Assembly (NCBI RefSeq): GCF_003952385.1
Contig: NZ_CP034444.1
Span: forward strand, 248,001 to 312,000
Direction of reading: 5' to 3'
DNA length: 64,000 nt
From: Mesorhizobium sp. M1D.F.Ca.ET.043.01.1.1
GTDB lineage: Bacteria > Pseudomonadota > Alphaproteobacteria > Rhizobiales > Rhizobiaceae
The number at the start of each line of letters is the position of its first letter. The stretch's first letter is position 1. This document shows, in pieces, positions 53,260 through 62,600 of this stretch. A program made the position numbers and the translations under genes. Under the pieces are notes generated by a model. It was not told the DNA's origin and ran no database searches. It saw nothing but the letters and a program-made list of their open reading frames with translations.

Positions 53260-54109
53260 GAACCCTGCCGCGCTCGTGCGTCCGCTGGTCACGCCGGAGG
53301 GCGTGGACCTGCGCGTGAAGTTGGCGGATGCCGGCACGCGGGCTTCCGGATTCCTGCTCGACGTGGTGATCATCATCACCGCCGCGGTCGTGGTCAGCCT
53401 TGTCGCGATCTTCGGCCTGGGCGGGCTCGGCGTTCAGGACGCGGAACCGCTCTTCATCGTCTGGATCATCTTCATCTTCCTGCTGCGCAACGTCTATTTC
53501 ATCGCCTTCGAGGCAGGCCGACGAGCGGCGACGCCCGGCAAGCGCATGGTCGGCGTACGGGTTGCCTCGCGCAGCGGCGCCGGCCTCACCCTCGACCAGG
53601 TGATCGCGCGCAACCTGATGCGCGAGATCGAGGTTTTCCTGCCGCTGTCGATCCTTGCCGCGCGCGGCAGCGCCGGCGTCGCCGACACGCTGTCGACGAT
53701 CTTCGGCCTGGTGTGGGCGCTGCTGTTCTCGCTGTTTCCGCTCTTCAACCGCGACCGCTTGCGGATCGGGGACCTGCTCGCCGGCACCTGGGTGGTCGAG
53801 GCGCCGAAAGTGGCGCTGGTCGAGGATCTTTCGCTGCGCAAGGATCCGATCGCGGCCCGCTTCCAGTTCAGCGCCGCGCAGCTCGACGCCTATGGCATCG
53901 CCGAATTGCATAAACTCGAAGAGGTGCTGCGCCGCGACGACTATTTCGCGATGAAAGCGGTGGCGGAGACGATCGGCCGCAAGATCGGCGCCAGGGTAGA
54001 GCCGGTCGATTCAAAGGCCTTCCTCACCGCCTATTACGGGGAGCTCAGGGCGCATCTGGAACGCAAGCTGCTGCTTGGGAACCGCAAGGCGGACAAGCAC
54101 GCGCGGTAG
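53246..54109 (+). CDS. RDD family membrane protein
   Basis: 287-residue membrane protein. The RDD signature lies in LADAGTRASGFLLDVVIIIT (R and D in the first helix) and FEAGRRAATPGKRMVGVRVA. About four helices occupy residues 30-190, and a charged cytoplasmic tail of 80 residues follows (LEEVLRRDDYFAMKAVAETI). RDD proteins are small-ion exchangers or assembly factors in the few studied cases. The ATG at 53246 lies inside the end of the SpoIIM gene (14-base overlap). It is the last gene of the operon. Confidence 0.88.
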   Translation: MATARNPAALVRPLVTPEGVDLRVKLADAGTRASGFLLDVVIIITAAVVVSLVAIFGLGGLGVQDAEPLFIVWIIFIFLLRNVYFIAFEAGRRAATPGKRMVGVRVASRSGAGLTLDQVIARNLMREIEVFLPLSILAARGSAGVADTLSTIFGLVWALLFSLFPLFNRDRLRIGDLLAGTWVVEAPKVALVEDLSLRKDPIAARFQFSAAQLDAYGIAELHKLEEVLRRDDYFAMKAVAETIGRKIGARVEPVDSKAFLTAYYGELRAHLERKLLLGNRKADKHAR

Positions 54110-54130
54110 GCGCGCCTAGCGAGGCTGAGG

Positions 54131-54406
54131 ATGAAGACGTCGTTGTCTGAACTCGAACTTCAGGAAATGGAAACGCGGGCGGCAGCAGCCCAGCCCGGTC
54201 CGTGGAAGTCTTGGGTCGAAGGTCGGGACTTCGACGGAGGATCGAACTTCATCCAGACCGGCAGCGGAGCAGAGCGCGGCGAAGACATTGAGATTTCCGG
54301 TGCGACCGTCGCAGACCAGGATTTTATGGCCGCCGCACGCCAGGACATCCCTCGCCTGATCGCGGAAGTGCGCCGTCTGCGCGCACTTCTCAACCAGATC
54401 AAATAA
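54131..54406 (+). CDS. Small hypothetical protein
   Basis: 91-residue soluble protein: an N-terminal helix, then RAAAAQPGPWKSWVEGRDFD, a Gly/Ser loop, and a C-terminal helix FMAAARQDIPRLIAEVRRLR. Proteins with the PGPW segment and the ending D-F-x-A-AR-DIP-L are found in many bacteria and phages without a known role. GAGG precedes the ATG. It follows the RDD gene by 21 bases and could be read from the same transcript. Confidence 0.65.
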   Translation: MKTSLSELELQEMETRAAAAQPGPWKSWVEGRDFDGGSNFIQTGSGAERGEDIEISGATVADQDFMAAARQDIPRLIAEVRRLRALLNQIK

Positions 54407-54423
54407 GGTTTCGGCGTCCTCGC

Positions 54424-55110
54424 CTACCCCACCCACTTCTCGTAATCCGACACCAGGAGGTGCAGCGGCGCGACGTCCTCGTCGATGTTGGAGAAACGGC
54501 CGATCGGCTCACGGAAGACATTGTCGGTAAGGTCGTCATTGACGGTAGAGACCTCGCCGATCAGCACGTCCTTGCCCTCGGCCCAGAAGGCGTGCCAGAC
54601 GCCGGGCAGCAGCGTGACGCTCTGGCCCGGGTCGAGCTTCAGGAGCCCGCCCGCCGGCAATCTGTGGATGGTGCCGTCGACCGGCACGGACACTTCGGCC
54701 TTCGGGTCGATGCCGCCGTCGCGGTCGTGCATGAACAATTCCAGCACCAGCTTGCCGCCGCCGCGGTTGATGATGTCCTCGGCCTTGATGTTGTGGCGGT
54801 GCATCGGGGAGAGCTGGTCCTTGCGCGAGATCATGATCTTTTCCGCATAGAGCATGCCCATGCCGAGCTTCATGTCCTCGTAGCGGCCGTTGCGCACGGT
54901 GAACAGGAACAGGCCGAGCTCGTCGAATTTTTCCTGGCCGTAATCGGTGATGTCCCAGCCGAGGCGCGAGGTGAAGATGGCGGAGGAGTCCGCCTTGTGA
55001 GCCTTCATCTCCTCCGGGCTCCAATAGGCGAAGGGCGGCATGATGTAGCCGAAGGAACGGATGAAGGCGTCGGCGTCGCGGATGATGTCGTTGATGGTGG
55101 ATCGTTTCAT
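54424..55110 (-). CDS. D-lyxose ketol-isomerase (cupin type)
   Basis: 228-residue cupin-fold isomerase that interconverts D-lyxose and D-xylulose. The metal site is suggested by SPMHRHNIKAEDIINRGGG (two His and a Glu) and the later His in LLPGVWHAFWAEG. The segment FAYWSPEEMKAHKADSSAIF near the N-terminus is typical of the family. The start at 55110 is fixed by GGAGGAAA; the longer frame is not protein-like. It is divergent from the D-threonine-aldolase-like gene with a palindromic repeat between. Confidence 0.85.
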   Translation of the reverse strand: MKRSTINDIIRDADAFIRSFGYIMPPFAYWSPEEMKAHKADSSAIFTSRLGWDITDYGQEKFDELGLFLFTVRNGRYEDMKLGMGMLYAEKIMISRKDQLSPMHRHNIKAEDIINRGGGKLVLELFMHDRDGGIDPKAEVSVPVDGTIHRLPAGGLLKLDPGQSVTLLPGVWHAFWAEGKDVLIGEVSTVNDDLTDNVFREPIGRFSNIDEDVAPLHLLVSDYEKWVG

Positions 55111-55258
55111 GGTCTTTTCCTCCGGCCGCTGCCTGCTGAAATCGTCCCATTCGCATAGCCCAATGCCGTTCCGCTGTCGACGCAAACTGACGGCTCTGGC
55201 CCCGTGACAACCGGCAGTATCAGGCCCATAACGCCACGCGGAATCTTTTTGAATTTGC

Positions 55259-55303
55259 GCATGTCTTTGTCCCGAAACCGGTTTCCACTTTCGGGAGACA
55301 TGC
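55259..55303. repeat. Rhizobial palindromic intergenic repeat
   Basis: GCATGTC (55259-55265) and GACATGC (55297-55303) are perfect arms; inside, CCCGAAA and TTTCGGG pair as well around CCGGTTTCCAC. It lies between two divergent genes. Confidence 0.7.
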
Positions 55304-55312
55304 CTTTGAGCG

Positions 55313-56380
55313 GTGATCTTCATGCCAAGCATAGACGACCTCGACACGCCGGCGATCCTGATCGACGCGGCCCGCGCCGAAGCCAACATCAAACGCGCGC
55401 AGGCGCATGCCGACAGCCACGGGTTGAAGCTGCGCCCGCATATCAAGACGCACAAGCTGCCCTATTGGGCAAAGAAGCAGGTCGCCGCCGGCGCGGTCGG
55501 CATCACCTGCCAGAAGATCGGCGAGGCCGAGGTGATGGCCGATGCCGGGCTCGAGGACATTTTCCTGCCCTACAACATCCTTGGCCGCGCCAAGCTGGAA
55601 CGGCTGAAGGCGCTGCATGGCAGCGTCACGCTGTCGGTGACGGCCGATAGCCACGAGACTTTGGAAGGGCTTGCCGCGACCTTCACCGATGCCGGCCATC
55701 TGCTGTCGGTGCTGGTCGAGTGCGACACCGGCATGGGCCGCTGCGGCGTGCAGAGCCCCGATGAAGCGCTGGCGCTGGCAAAGATGATCGACCGGTCAAA
55801 AGGCCTCAGCTTCGGTGGGCTGATGACCTACCCAGCCGCCGGCCGCGCCGCCGAGGCGGAGACCTGGCTGAGGGGCGCGCGCGGCACGCTTGCCGAGGCC
55901 GGGCTCGAATGCCGGCGCATCTCCAGCGGCGGCACGCCGGACATGTGGCGCTCGGGCGACGACAGCATCGTCACCGAGTACAGGCCCGGCACATACATCT
56001 ATCTCGACCGCTACCAGGTCGCCAAAGGCGTCGGCACGCTCGACGACTGCGCGCTGACGGTGCTCGCCACCGTGGTCAGCCACCCGACGCCGACCCGCGC
56101 CATCCTCGACTCGGGCAGCAAGGCGCTATCCTCCGACACGCTGGGGCTGCCCGATTTCGGCGAGCTGCTCGGCGTACCCGGCGCGCGTGTCACCGGCTTG
56201 AGCGAGGAACACGGCAACGTCACGCTTGCAGAAGGCGCCAGGCTTCGCATCGGCGAGCGTGTGCGCGTCGTGCCCGACCATTGCTGCGTGGTGACGAACC
56301 TGTTCGACCAGGTGCACCTGATCGACGGCGACCAGGTGCTGGAGACGCTGCCGGTCACGGCGCGCGGGCGGATGGGGTGA
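55313..56380 (+). CDS. D-threonine-aldolase-like PLP enzyme
   Basis: 355-residue fold-III PLP enzyme (alanine-racemase N-terminal barrel plus a small C-terminal domain). The N-terminus has DDLDTPAILIDAARAEANIK, the PLP lysine lies in LRPHIKTHKLPYWAKK, and the C-terminal metal ligands are in VPDHCCVVTNLFDQVHLIDG. These mark the D-threonine aldolase/D-serine dehydratase (DSD1-like) group, which cleaves or dehydrates D-hydroxy-amino acids. The start is either a GTG at 55313 or the ATG at 55322; the ribosome site is poor for both. It ends just before a palindromic repeat shared with the ccmC tail. Confidence 0.87.
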   Translation: MIFMPSIDDLDTPAILIDAARAEANIKRAQAHADSHGLKLRPHIKTHKLPYWAKKQVAAGAVGITCQKIGEAEVMADAGLEDIFLPYNILGRAKLERLKALHGSVTLSVTADSHETLEGLAATFTDAGHLLSVLVECDTGMGRCGVQSPDEALALAKMIDRSKGLSFGGLMTYPAAGRAAEAETWLRGARGTLAEAGLECRRISSGGTPDMWRSGDDSIVTEYRPGTYIYLDRYQVAKGVGTLDDCALTVLATVVSHPTPTRAILDSGSKALSSDTLGLPDFGELLGVPGARVTGLSEEHGNVTLAEGARLRIGERVRVVPDHCCVVTNLFDQVHLIDGDQVLETLPVTARGRMG

Positions 56381-56391
56381 GAAGCACCTTT

Positions 56392-56536
56392 CCCTTCTCC
56401 CCTTGTGGGAGAAGGTGGATCGGCGCGCAGCGCCGAGACGGATGAGGGGTGTTCCAGCGGAGTGAGGCGTTGGCGTTCCCTGGAACACCCCTCATCCGTC
56501 GCCTTCGGCGACACCTTCTCCCACAAGGGGAGAAGG
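56392..56536. repeat. Palindromic repeat, copy 1 (overlaps the ccmC 3' end)
   Basis: CCCTTCTCCCCTTGTGGGAG at the left and its complement at the right form long terminal inverted repeats; inside, GATGAGGGGTGTTCCAG pairs with CTGGAACACCCCTCATC up to small mismatches. The right 45 bases are translated as the last residues of CcmC. A related element is at 57350-57528. Confidence 0.8.
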
Positions 56537-57292
56537 AGGAGCCCGATCCGCCTGCCTCGCCGCAACCCGGCGCATGGCAATCACCCGGCGGCGGAAAATC
56601 TCCGTGCGTATCGCCATCAGGTGCAGCGCGAAGAACAGGACGGTGAAGCCGAGCGCCATGACGGCGAGCGGCCAGAGCATCGAAGGATCGATGGTCGGGC
56701 CGCCGAGGCGGAAGACCGAGGCCGGCTGGTGCAGCGTGTTCCACCAGTCGACCGAGAATTTGATGATCGGGATGTTGATGAAGCCGACCAGCGTGATGAT
56801 TGCCGCGGCCCAGGCGGCGCGGCTTGCGTCATCCAGCGCGCGCGTCAGTGCGATGATGCCGAGATACATCAAAAAGAGCACGAAGACCGAGGTCAGCCGC
56901 GCGTCCCACACCCACCAGGTGCCCCACATCGGCTTGCCCCAAATGGAGCCCGTGATCAGCGCAAGCGCCGTGAAGGTGGCGCCTATCGGGGCGGCCGACT
57001 TCAGCGCCACGTCGGCCAGCGGATGGCGCCAGACCAGCGTGCCCAGCGCCGAGATCGCCATGATCGTGTAGCACATCATGGCGAGCCAGGCGAAAGGCAC
57101 GTGGATATACATGATGCGCACCGTGATGCCCTGCTGGAAATCGTCGGGCGCGGTGAAGCTCATGTAAAGGCCAACGCCGAGCAGGATCGCCGCGATCGCC
57201 GCCAGCCATGGAACGACCTTGTCGGCCAGTCCGACGAAGCGCGTCGGATTGGCGAGATCGGTAAAACCGAGGCGTGAAGAGGTGTCGCTCAT
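56492..57292 (-). CDS. ccmC: Haem exporter protein CcmC (cytochrome c maturation)
   Basis: 266-residue inner-membrane protein with six helices that passes haem to CcmE during cytochrome c assembly. The haem-handling WWD-type segment is WGKPMWGTWWVWDARLTS; conserved His residues lie in the flanking periplasmic loops (FAWLAM preceded by YIHVPF; WRHPLADVALKS). The last 15 or so residues (PPSPLVGEGVAEGDG) come from an intergenic palindromic repeat that has overrun the original end. ccmA, ccmB and ccmD are not visible upstream or downstream in the window. The gene lies between two copies of that repeat. Confidence 0.92.
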   Translation of the reverse strand: MSDTSSRLGFTDLANPTRFVGLADKVVPWLAAIAAILLGVGLYMSFTAPDDFQQGITVRIMYIHVPFAWLAMMCYTIMAISALGTLVWRHPLADVALKSAAPIGATFTALALITGSIWGKPMWGTWWVWDARLTSVFVLFLMYLGIIALTRALDDASRAAWAAAIITLVGFINIPIIKFSVDWWNTLHQPASVFRLGGPTIDPSMLWPLAVMALGFTVLFFALHLMAIRTEIFRRRVIAMRRVAARQADRAPPSPLVGEGVAEGDG

Positions 57293-57349
57293 GCCGACCT
57301 AGATAGACCGGCAGCGCGTCCGGGGCAATCGGACGGTTGTCGAAGCCTT

Positions 57350-57528
57350 CCCTTCTCCCCTTGTGGGAGAAGGTGGATCGGCGCGCAACGCCGAGACGGA
57401 TGAGGGGTGCTGGAAGGAACGAGGCGTCGGTGATCCGACGCGATCCGTCTGGAAAAGGGGCACTGCCAAGCTGGAGCACCCCTCATCCGGCCGCTTCGCG
57501 GCCACCTTCTCCCACAAGGGGAGAAGGG
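57350..57528. repeat. Palindromic repeat, copy 2
   Basis: CCCTTCTCCCCTTGTGGGAG at the left and its complement at the right, with GATGAGGGGTGCT and AGCACCCCTCATC inside. It is longer than copy 1 because of a different central part (about 57415-57475). It fills most of the space between ccmC and ndvA. Confidence 0.8.
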
Positions 57529-57539
57529 AAGACCTGAAC

Positions 57540-59309
57540 TTACGCCGCTTCGTTCACCGGGCGGCTGAGGCGACGGACTTCCTCGTCGTTGAGCAGGCCG
57601 CCGGCGCGCAGCAGGGCTGCGAAGCGGCCGTTGCGCAGGGACAGCTCGGTGAAGCCGCCATACTCGACCACCTTGCCCTTGTCCATGAAGACCACCAGGT
57701 CGGCGTCGCGCACAGTGGTCAGGCGGTGGGCGATGATGAAGGTGGTGCGGTCGCGGCGCAGCTCGTCGATCGCTTCCTTGACCCGATCCTCGGTCTCGAC
57801 GTCGAGCGCGCTGGTCGCCTCGTCGAGGACGAGGATCGGCGCATCCTTGAGCACCGCGCGGGCGATGGCGATGCGCTGGCGCTCGCCGCCCGAAAGCTGG
57901 CCGCCGCGCTCACCGACGACCGTGTCGTAGCCGTCGCTCTTCGACAGGATGAAGTCCTGCGCTGCGGCGGCGTCGGCGGCGGCGTGGACCTCGTCATTGC
58001 TGGCATCGGCGCGGCCGACGCGGATGTTGTCCTCGATCGAGCGGTTGAGCAGGCCGGCGTCCTGGAAGACGGTGGCGATCGAGTGACGCAGCGACTTGCG
58101 GGTCACCGTGCGGGTGTCGATGCCGTCGATCAGGATGCGGCCGCTGGACGGCGCGAAGACGCGCTGCAGCAAGTTGATGAGCGTCGTCTTGCCTGCGCCG
58201 GTCGGACCGACAATGGCGACCGTCTTGCCGGCCGGCACCTCGAACGACACATCCTCGATGCCGTGGCCGGAGTTGGCGAACTCGAAGCTGACATCCTCGA
58301 AACGCACATGGCCGGTGACGTTGGTCAACTCGCGCAGGCCGTCCGACTCGGCGCTTTCGGCAGCCGAGTCCTCGAGGCGATAGAAGTCCTCGAGCTTGGC
58401 GCGGGCCTCGGAAATCTGGGTGGCGAAAGCCGACATCTGGTCGAGACGAGCGATCAGCATTCCGGCAAAGCCGGTGAAGGCGACGACGTCGCCGACGCGA
58501 AGCTGGCCGCGAGTGACGAGATAAGCGCCAATCGAGAGCACGATCATCATCGAGATGGTCGACGAGAGACGGTTCAGCGCATTGGCGACCGCCCACCAGT
58601 CGAGCACCGGGTTCTGCGCGTCGAGCAGGTTCTTGACGTAGCGCTTCAGCGTCGCGGTCTCATGGCCGATGCGGTTGTAGCTCTGCAGCACGGCGACGTT
58701 GCTGACGCTATCGGTCACATGGGCAAACACGGTGTGGTAGTGGCGTTCGACCGCAGTCTGCCCTGACTTGGTGCGGCGCATGACGATACGGCCGATGCCA
58801 ACGTAAAGCACGCCGAGGCCAAGCAGCACGACGGACATGCGGATGTCCATGGCAAGCGCGGTCGGCACAAGCAGCACCAGCGCGATGGCCGTCGAGAGAT
58901 GCACGCGCATGAATTCGAGCCACAGGCTGAACAGGGTCTCGACGGCGCGCAGCAGCGTGTGCAGCGAATTGGAAGTGCCGCGCTGATGGTGCCAGGCAAG
59001 CGGCATGGTGATGACGCGCTCGAAGGACTGGCACAGCACTTCCGAGCGGCGGGCATGGGCAAAGCGATCGGCGCCCCGCGCCACCATGACGAAGGCGATG
59101 ACGTTGAAGGCGCCGAGAGCGGCCCAGACGGCGAGCGTCGAAAACACGGGGCCTTTTTCGGAGATGGCACCGATCACCCGGCCCAACAGGATCGGCTCGA
59201 GGATTGCGATCGCTGCGAGCGCGATGTTGGCGCCGCAAATCAGGGCGACCCGCTTCTTGTCGGCCGCCAGATAACCCAGCGCTCTAAAGTAGATCTGCAG
59301 AAGTGACAC
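57540..59309 (-). CDS. ndvA: Cyclic beta-1,2-glucan ABC exporter NdvA
   Basis: 589-residue inner-membrane half-transporter (six helices, then ATPase) that exports cyclic beta-1,2-glucan to the periplasm; needed for osmotic adaptation and plant infection in rhizobia. The N-terminus SLLQIYFRALGYLAADKKRV and segments MPLAWHHQRGTSNSLHTLLR and LEAQ-like LLDAQNPVLDWWAVANALNR match NdvA as known from Sinorhizobium. ATPase motifs: GPTGAGKTTLINLLQRV, LSGGERQRIAIARAVLKDAP and ILVLDEATSALDVE. The frame is open to 59399, but the GTG at 59309 has GGAG eight bases upstream and matches the family start. It follows ndvB on the same strand. Confidence 0.96.
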   Translation of the reverse strand: MSLLQIYFRALGYLAADKKRVALICGANIALAAIAILEPILLGRVIGAISEKGPVFSTLAVWAALGAFNVIAFVMVARGADRFAHARRSEVLCQSFERVITMPLAWHHQRGTSNSLHTLLRAVETLFSLWLEFMRVHLSTAIALVLLVPTALAMDIRMSVVLLGLGVLYVGIGRIVMRRTKSGQTAVERHYHTVFAHVTDSVSNVAVLQSYNRIGHETATLKRYVKNLLDAQNPVLDWWAVANALNRLSSTISMMIVLSIGAYLVTRGQLRVGDVVAFTGFAGMLIARLDQMSAFATQISEARAKLEDFYRLEDSAAESAESDGLRELTNVTGHVRFEDVSFEFANSGHGIEDVSFEVPAGKTVAIVGPTGAGKTTLINLLQRVFAPSSGRILIDGIDTRTVTRKSLRHSIATVFQDAGLLNRSIEDNIRVGRADASNDEVHAAADAAAAQDFILSKSDGYDTVVGERGGQLSGGERQRIAIARAVLKDAPILVLDEATSALDVETEDRVKEAIDELRRDRTTFIIAHRLTTVRDADLVVFMDKGKVVEYGGFTELSLRNGRFAALLRAGGLLNDEEVRRLSRPVNEAA

Positions 59310-59682
59310 TTCAGCTACTCCGCCAAACTCTTGTGTGTGCTCAATTCCGGAATTGTGCACCGCAGCATTTTTTGACACGTACCGGTTAACGCGTCGCAAA
59401 ACAATGCCCGTCTATCGCTTCCGTTCCCATTTAGCGAACAAAAGATGACGACGGTGCGAAATCTGACGTGATCACCTAACGGTTTGAGATAAAAGGTGAA
59501 ATGTCAGCCTTGCGGCAAAATAATGGCAGGTGCATCGCGCTGCCACATTTTTAATCACAAGGCGCTTGCTTAGCCGGAGCTAAAGCAGTTTGGGGCCGCG
59601 GGCCGCGATTATTGCCAAGTAAAACGCCAAGCATGGCCGCGCATCCCGGGAGATGCGCGGCCTATAAGCCAAGCCTTTGATT
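59310..59682. other. ndvB-ndvA intergenic region
   Basis: About 370 bases. The right end holds the ndvB terminator. The left two thirds are richer in A and T (around 59400-59560) and probably contain a separate ndvA promoter; I cannot assign clear -35 and -10 boxes. Confidence 0.5.
59635..59662 (-). terminator. Terminator of ndvB
   Basis: Perfect 11-bp stem GGCCGCGCATC / GATGCGCGGCC with a 6-base loop, 20 bases beyond the ndvB stop. On the minus strand a short T stretch (GTTTTAC) follows about ten bases later. Confidence 0.65.
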
Positions 59683-62600
59683 TTACGCAGGTATCTTGAC
59701 GACGACCTCGGTCTTCTCGCCGGGCTTCGGCTCGAAAGACCCCGATCTCGTCTTCGAACCATTGACTTCGAGCGCGATCGACTTGGTCTTTTTGTCGCGG
59801 ATGACGCGAACGTTGATTTCGCCGTCGAACATCTTGAGCGTGGCGGCGTAGCCGTCCCAATGGCCGGGCAGCTTCGGTCTAAACGTGATCTGCTTGCCGC
59901 GCCGCTCGATGCCCAGAATTCCCTCGACCGCCGCTCGATACAGCCAGCCGGCGGAACCCGTGTACCAGGTCCAGCCGCCGCGGCCGCCCTTTCCTTCGCC
60001 GGCGTAGATGTCGGCCGCCACCACGTAAGGCTCGACGCGGTAGTGCTCGGCCGCCTTCTCGTCCGAGGCGTGGTTGACCGGGTTCAGCATCGAGAAGCAG
60101 CGATAGGCCTCGTCGGTGCGTCCCATCTCGGCCAGCGCGATGACGAACCACGTGGCGGCATGCGTGTACTGGCCGCCATTCTCGCGCACGCCCGGCGGAT
60201 AGCTCCTGATGTAGCCGGGATCCCTCTCGCTGTTCGAGAAGGGCGGCGTGAACAGCTTGACGATCTGGAGTTCGTCGTCGACCAGCATCCTGGTCGCCTG
60301 TTCCATCGCCGTGGTCGAGCGGGTCGGGTCGCCCTCGCCCGACAGCACGCTCCACGATTGGGCGATCGAGTCGATCTTGCACTCATCCGAGTTGCGGGAG
60401 CCGAGCGGCGCACCATCGTCGAAGCTGCCGCGCCGGTACCACTGGCCGTCCCAGGCCGTGCTCTCCAGCGCCCGCTTCAGCAGGTCCGCGTGCTTGGTCC
60501 AGGCCTGCGCCCGCTTGGCATCGCCCTGTCCCTTGGCGACGGGAGCGAAGTCGCCCAGCGTCTTCAACAGGAACCAGCCCAGCCAGACGCTCTCACCCTT
60601 GCCGCCCTCGCCGACACGGTTCATGCCGTCGTTCCAGTCGCCGCCGAGGATCAGCGGCAGGCCGGCCGGGCTGCTGCGCTTGATGGCGAGATCGAGCGCC
60701 CGCGCGCAGTGGTCGTAGAGCGAGGCGGTGGTCTTGGTGATCTCGGGCGTGAAGAAGGCGTCGTGCTCACCCTCGCCAAGCTCCTGCCCGTCGATGAAGG
60801 GCAACTGCTCCTTGAGGATCGCCACGTCGCCCGTCACCTCGATATAGCGGGCCGTCGCATGCGCCAGCCAGACGACATCGTCGGAGATCATGGTGCGTAC
60901 GCCGGCATCCGTGCGCGGCAGCCACCAGTGCTGCACGTCGCCCTCCGGGAACTGCCGGCGCGCGGCGTTGAGGATCTGGTCGCGCGCAAGCTTCGGATCG
61001 TGGGCCAGCAAGGCCAGCGTGTCCTGCAACTGGTCGCGGAAGCCGAAGGCGCCGCTGGCCTGGTAGAAGGCCGAGCGCGCGCGGATGCGGCAGGCCAGGC
61101 TCTGGTAAGGCAGCCAGTGGTTGACCATGGCGTTGAGCGCCTTGTCCGGCGTCTCGACCTGGATGGTGTCGAGGAAGCCGCGCCAAACGCGCTCGTTGTC
61201 GGCCAGACGCTGGTCGAAGTCCTTGCCGCGATGGGTCTGCACCAGGGCGCTCGCCTCGGTGGCGGTGGCGGCATCGCCGAGCAGCCAGAACAGCGTCACG
61301 TCGCCGCCGGCCGGAATGTCGATGTCGCTGGCGATCACCGCGCAGGAATCGTCGCCTGCCTCGACACGGCCGGACAGTCCGACTCCGCCGAGCACGGCCT
61401 GCGGATATTCCGTGGTGCCGTGCCTGCCGATGAACTCCGTGCGGTCAGCGGTCACCGAATGAACGGGCGCAGCGGCGGCGAGGAAAGCCACCCGTTCGCC
61501 GAAATCGAGACCATAGGGGTTCTGCGCCAGCATGGCGCCGGTCGCGGCGTCCCGCGTGGGCACGATGGTCGCCGCGGTGCGCGAACGATGGCCGCCGAGC
61601 ACCCATTCGGCATAGGCGTAGACGCGCAGCCTTGCGGGCGCCGGGCCGCCATTCTGGATGCGCAGCCGCGTGATCTTGACCGGATCCACCGGGTCGACCA
61701 CCTGCGTCAGATCCATCGACAGCGCCCCGCGCTTCGACCGGAAAGTCGAGAATCCCTGCCCGTGCCAGGTCTCGTAGGTCATCGAGGGATCGCGCACCAC
61801 CGCGGCCATCGGCGAGAATGCCTTGCCACTCAGCTGATCGTATATGTAGAAGCCTTCGCCGGGCCGGTTCGACACCGGATCGTTCGACCACGGCGTCAGC
61901 TGGTAGTCGCGGCTGTTGCGGCTCCAGGTGAAGCCGGAGCCTTCGGCCGAAACGTGGAAGCCGAAGGACGCGTTGGAGATGACGTTGATCCAAGGCTGCG
62001 GGGTCGTGCGGCGCCCGGTCAGCCGCGTCACATAGTGGCGGCCGTCGCCGTCGAAGCCGCCGAAGCCGTTCCAGAGGCTGAGGCCGGCGCCGTCGGCGGC
62101 GATATCGGCTCCTCCCTGGCTTGCCGGCGTCGGCACAGGCAATGGCGGCACCGGCTGGCGGGTCGGAATACCCTCCGCCTGCTGCAAGGCGTCACGGGCC
62201 TGCAATGCCGCCGTTTCGGCCCGCTCGAGCTGGTCGAAGATGGTGCCGTTGCGGGTGTGGAGCGCGACGCGCGCGACCGACAGCAAGGTCTTGTAGGTCG
62301 GCTCGTCCATCAGGTCGCGGCGCACCGCGAAGATGTGCTGGCGAGGCCCAAGCTCGCGGCCGCGCAGGCGGCTGTTCTCGCACAGCGTCTCCACCGCGCG
62401 CTGCAGGTCTTGCACATACGAGGAAGCCTGCTCGTTGACGACGACGAAGTCGATCATCATGCCGCGGGCGCGCATATACTCCTGGAAACGCAGTGCCTGG
62501 GCGACGATCTCGAGGTCGGCAACATCGCCGATGCGCACGAGGAAGATCGGGAAATCGCCGGAGATGCTGGTCGGCCACAGGCTCGACTGGCGGCCAAGGC

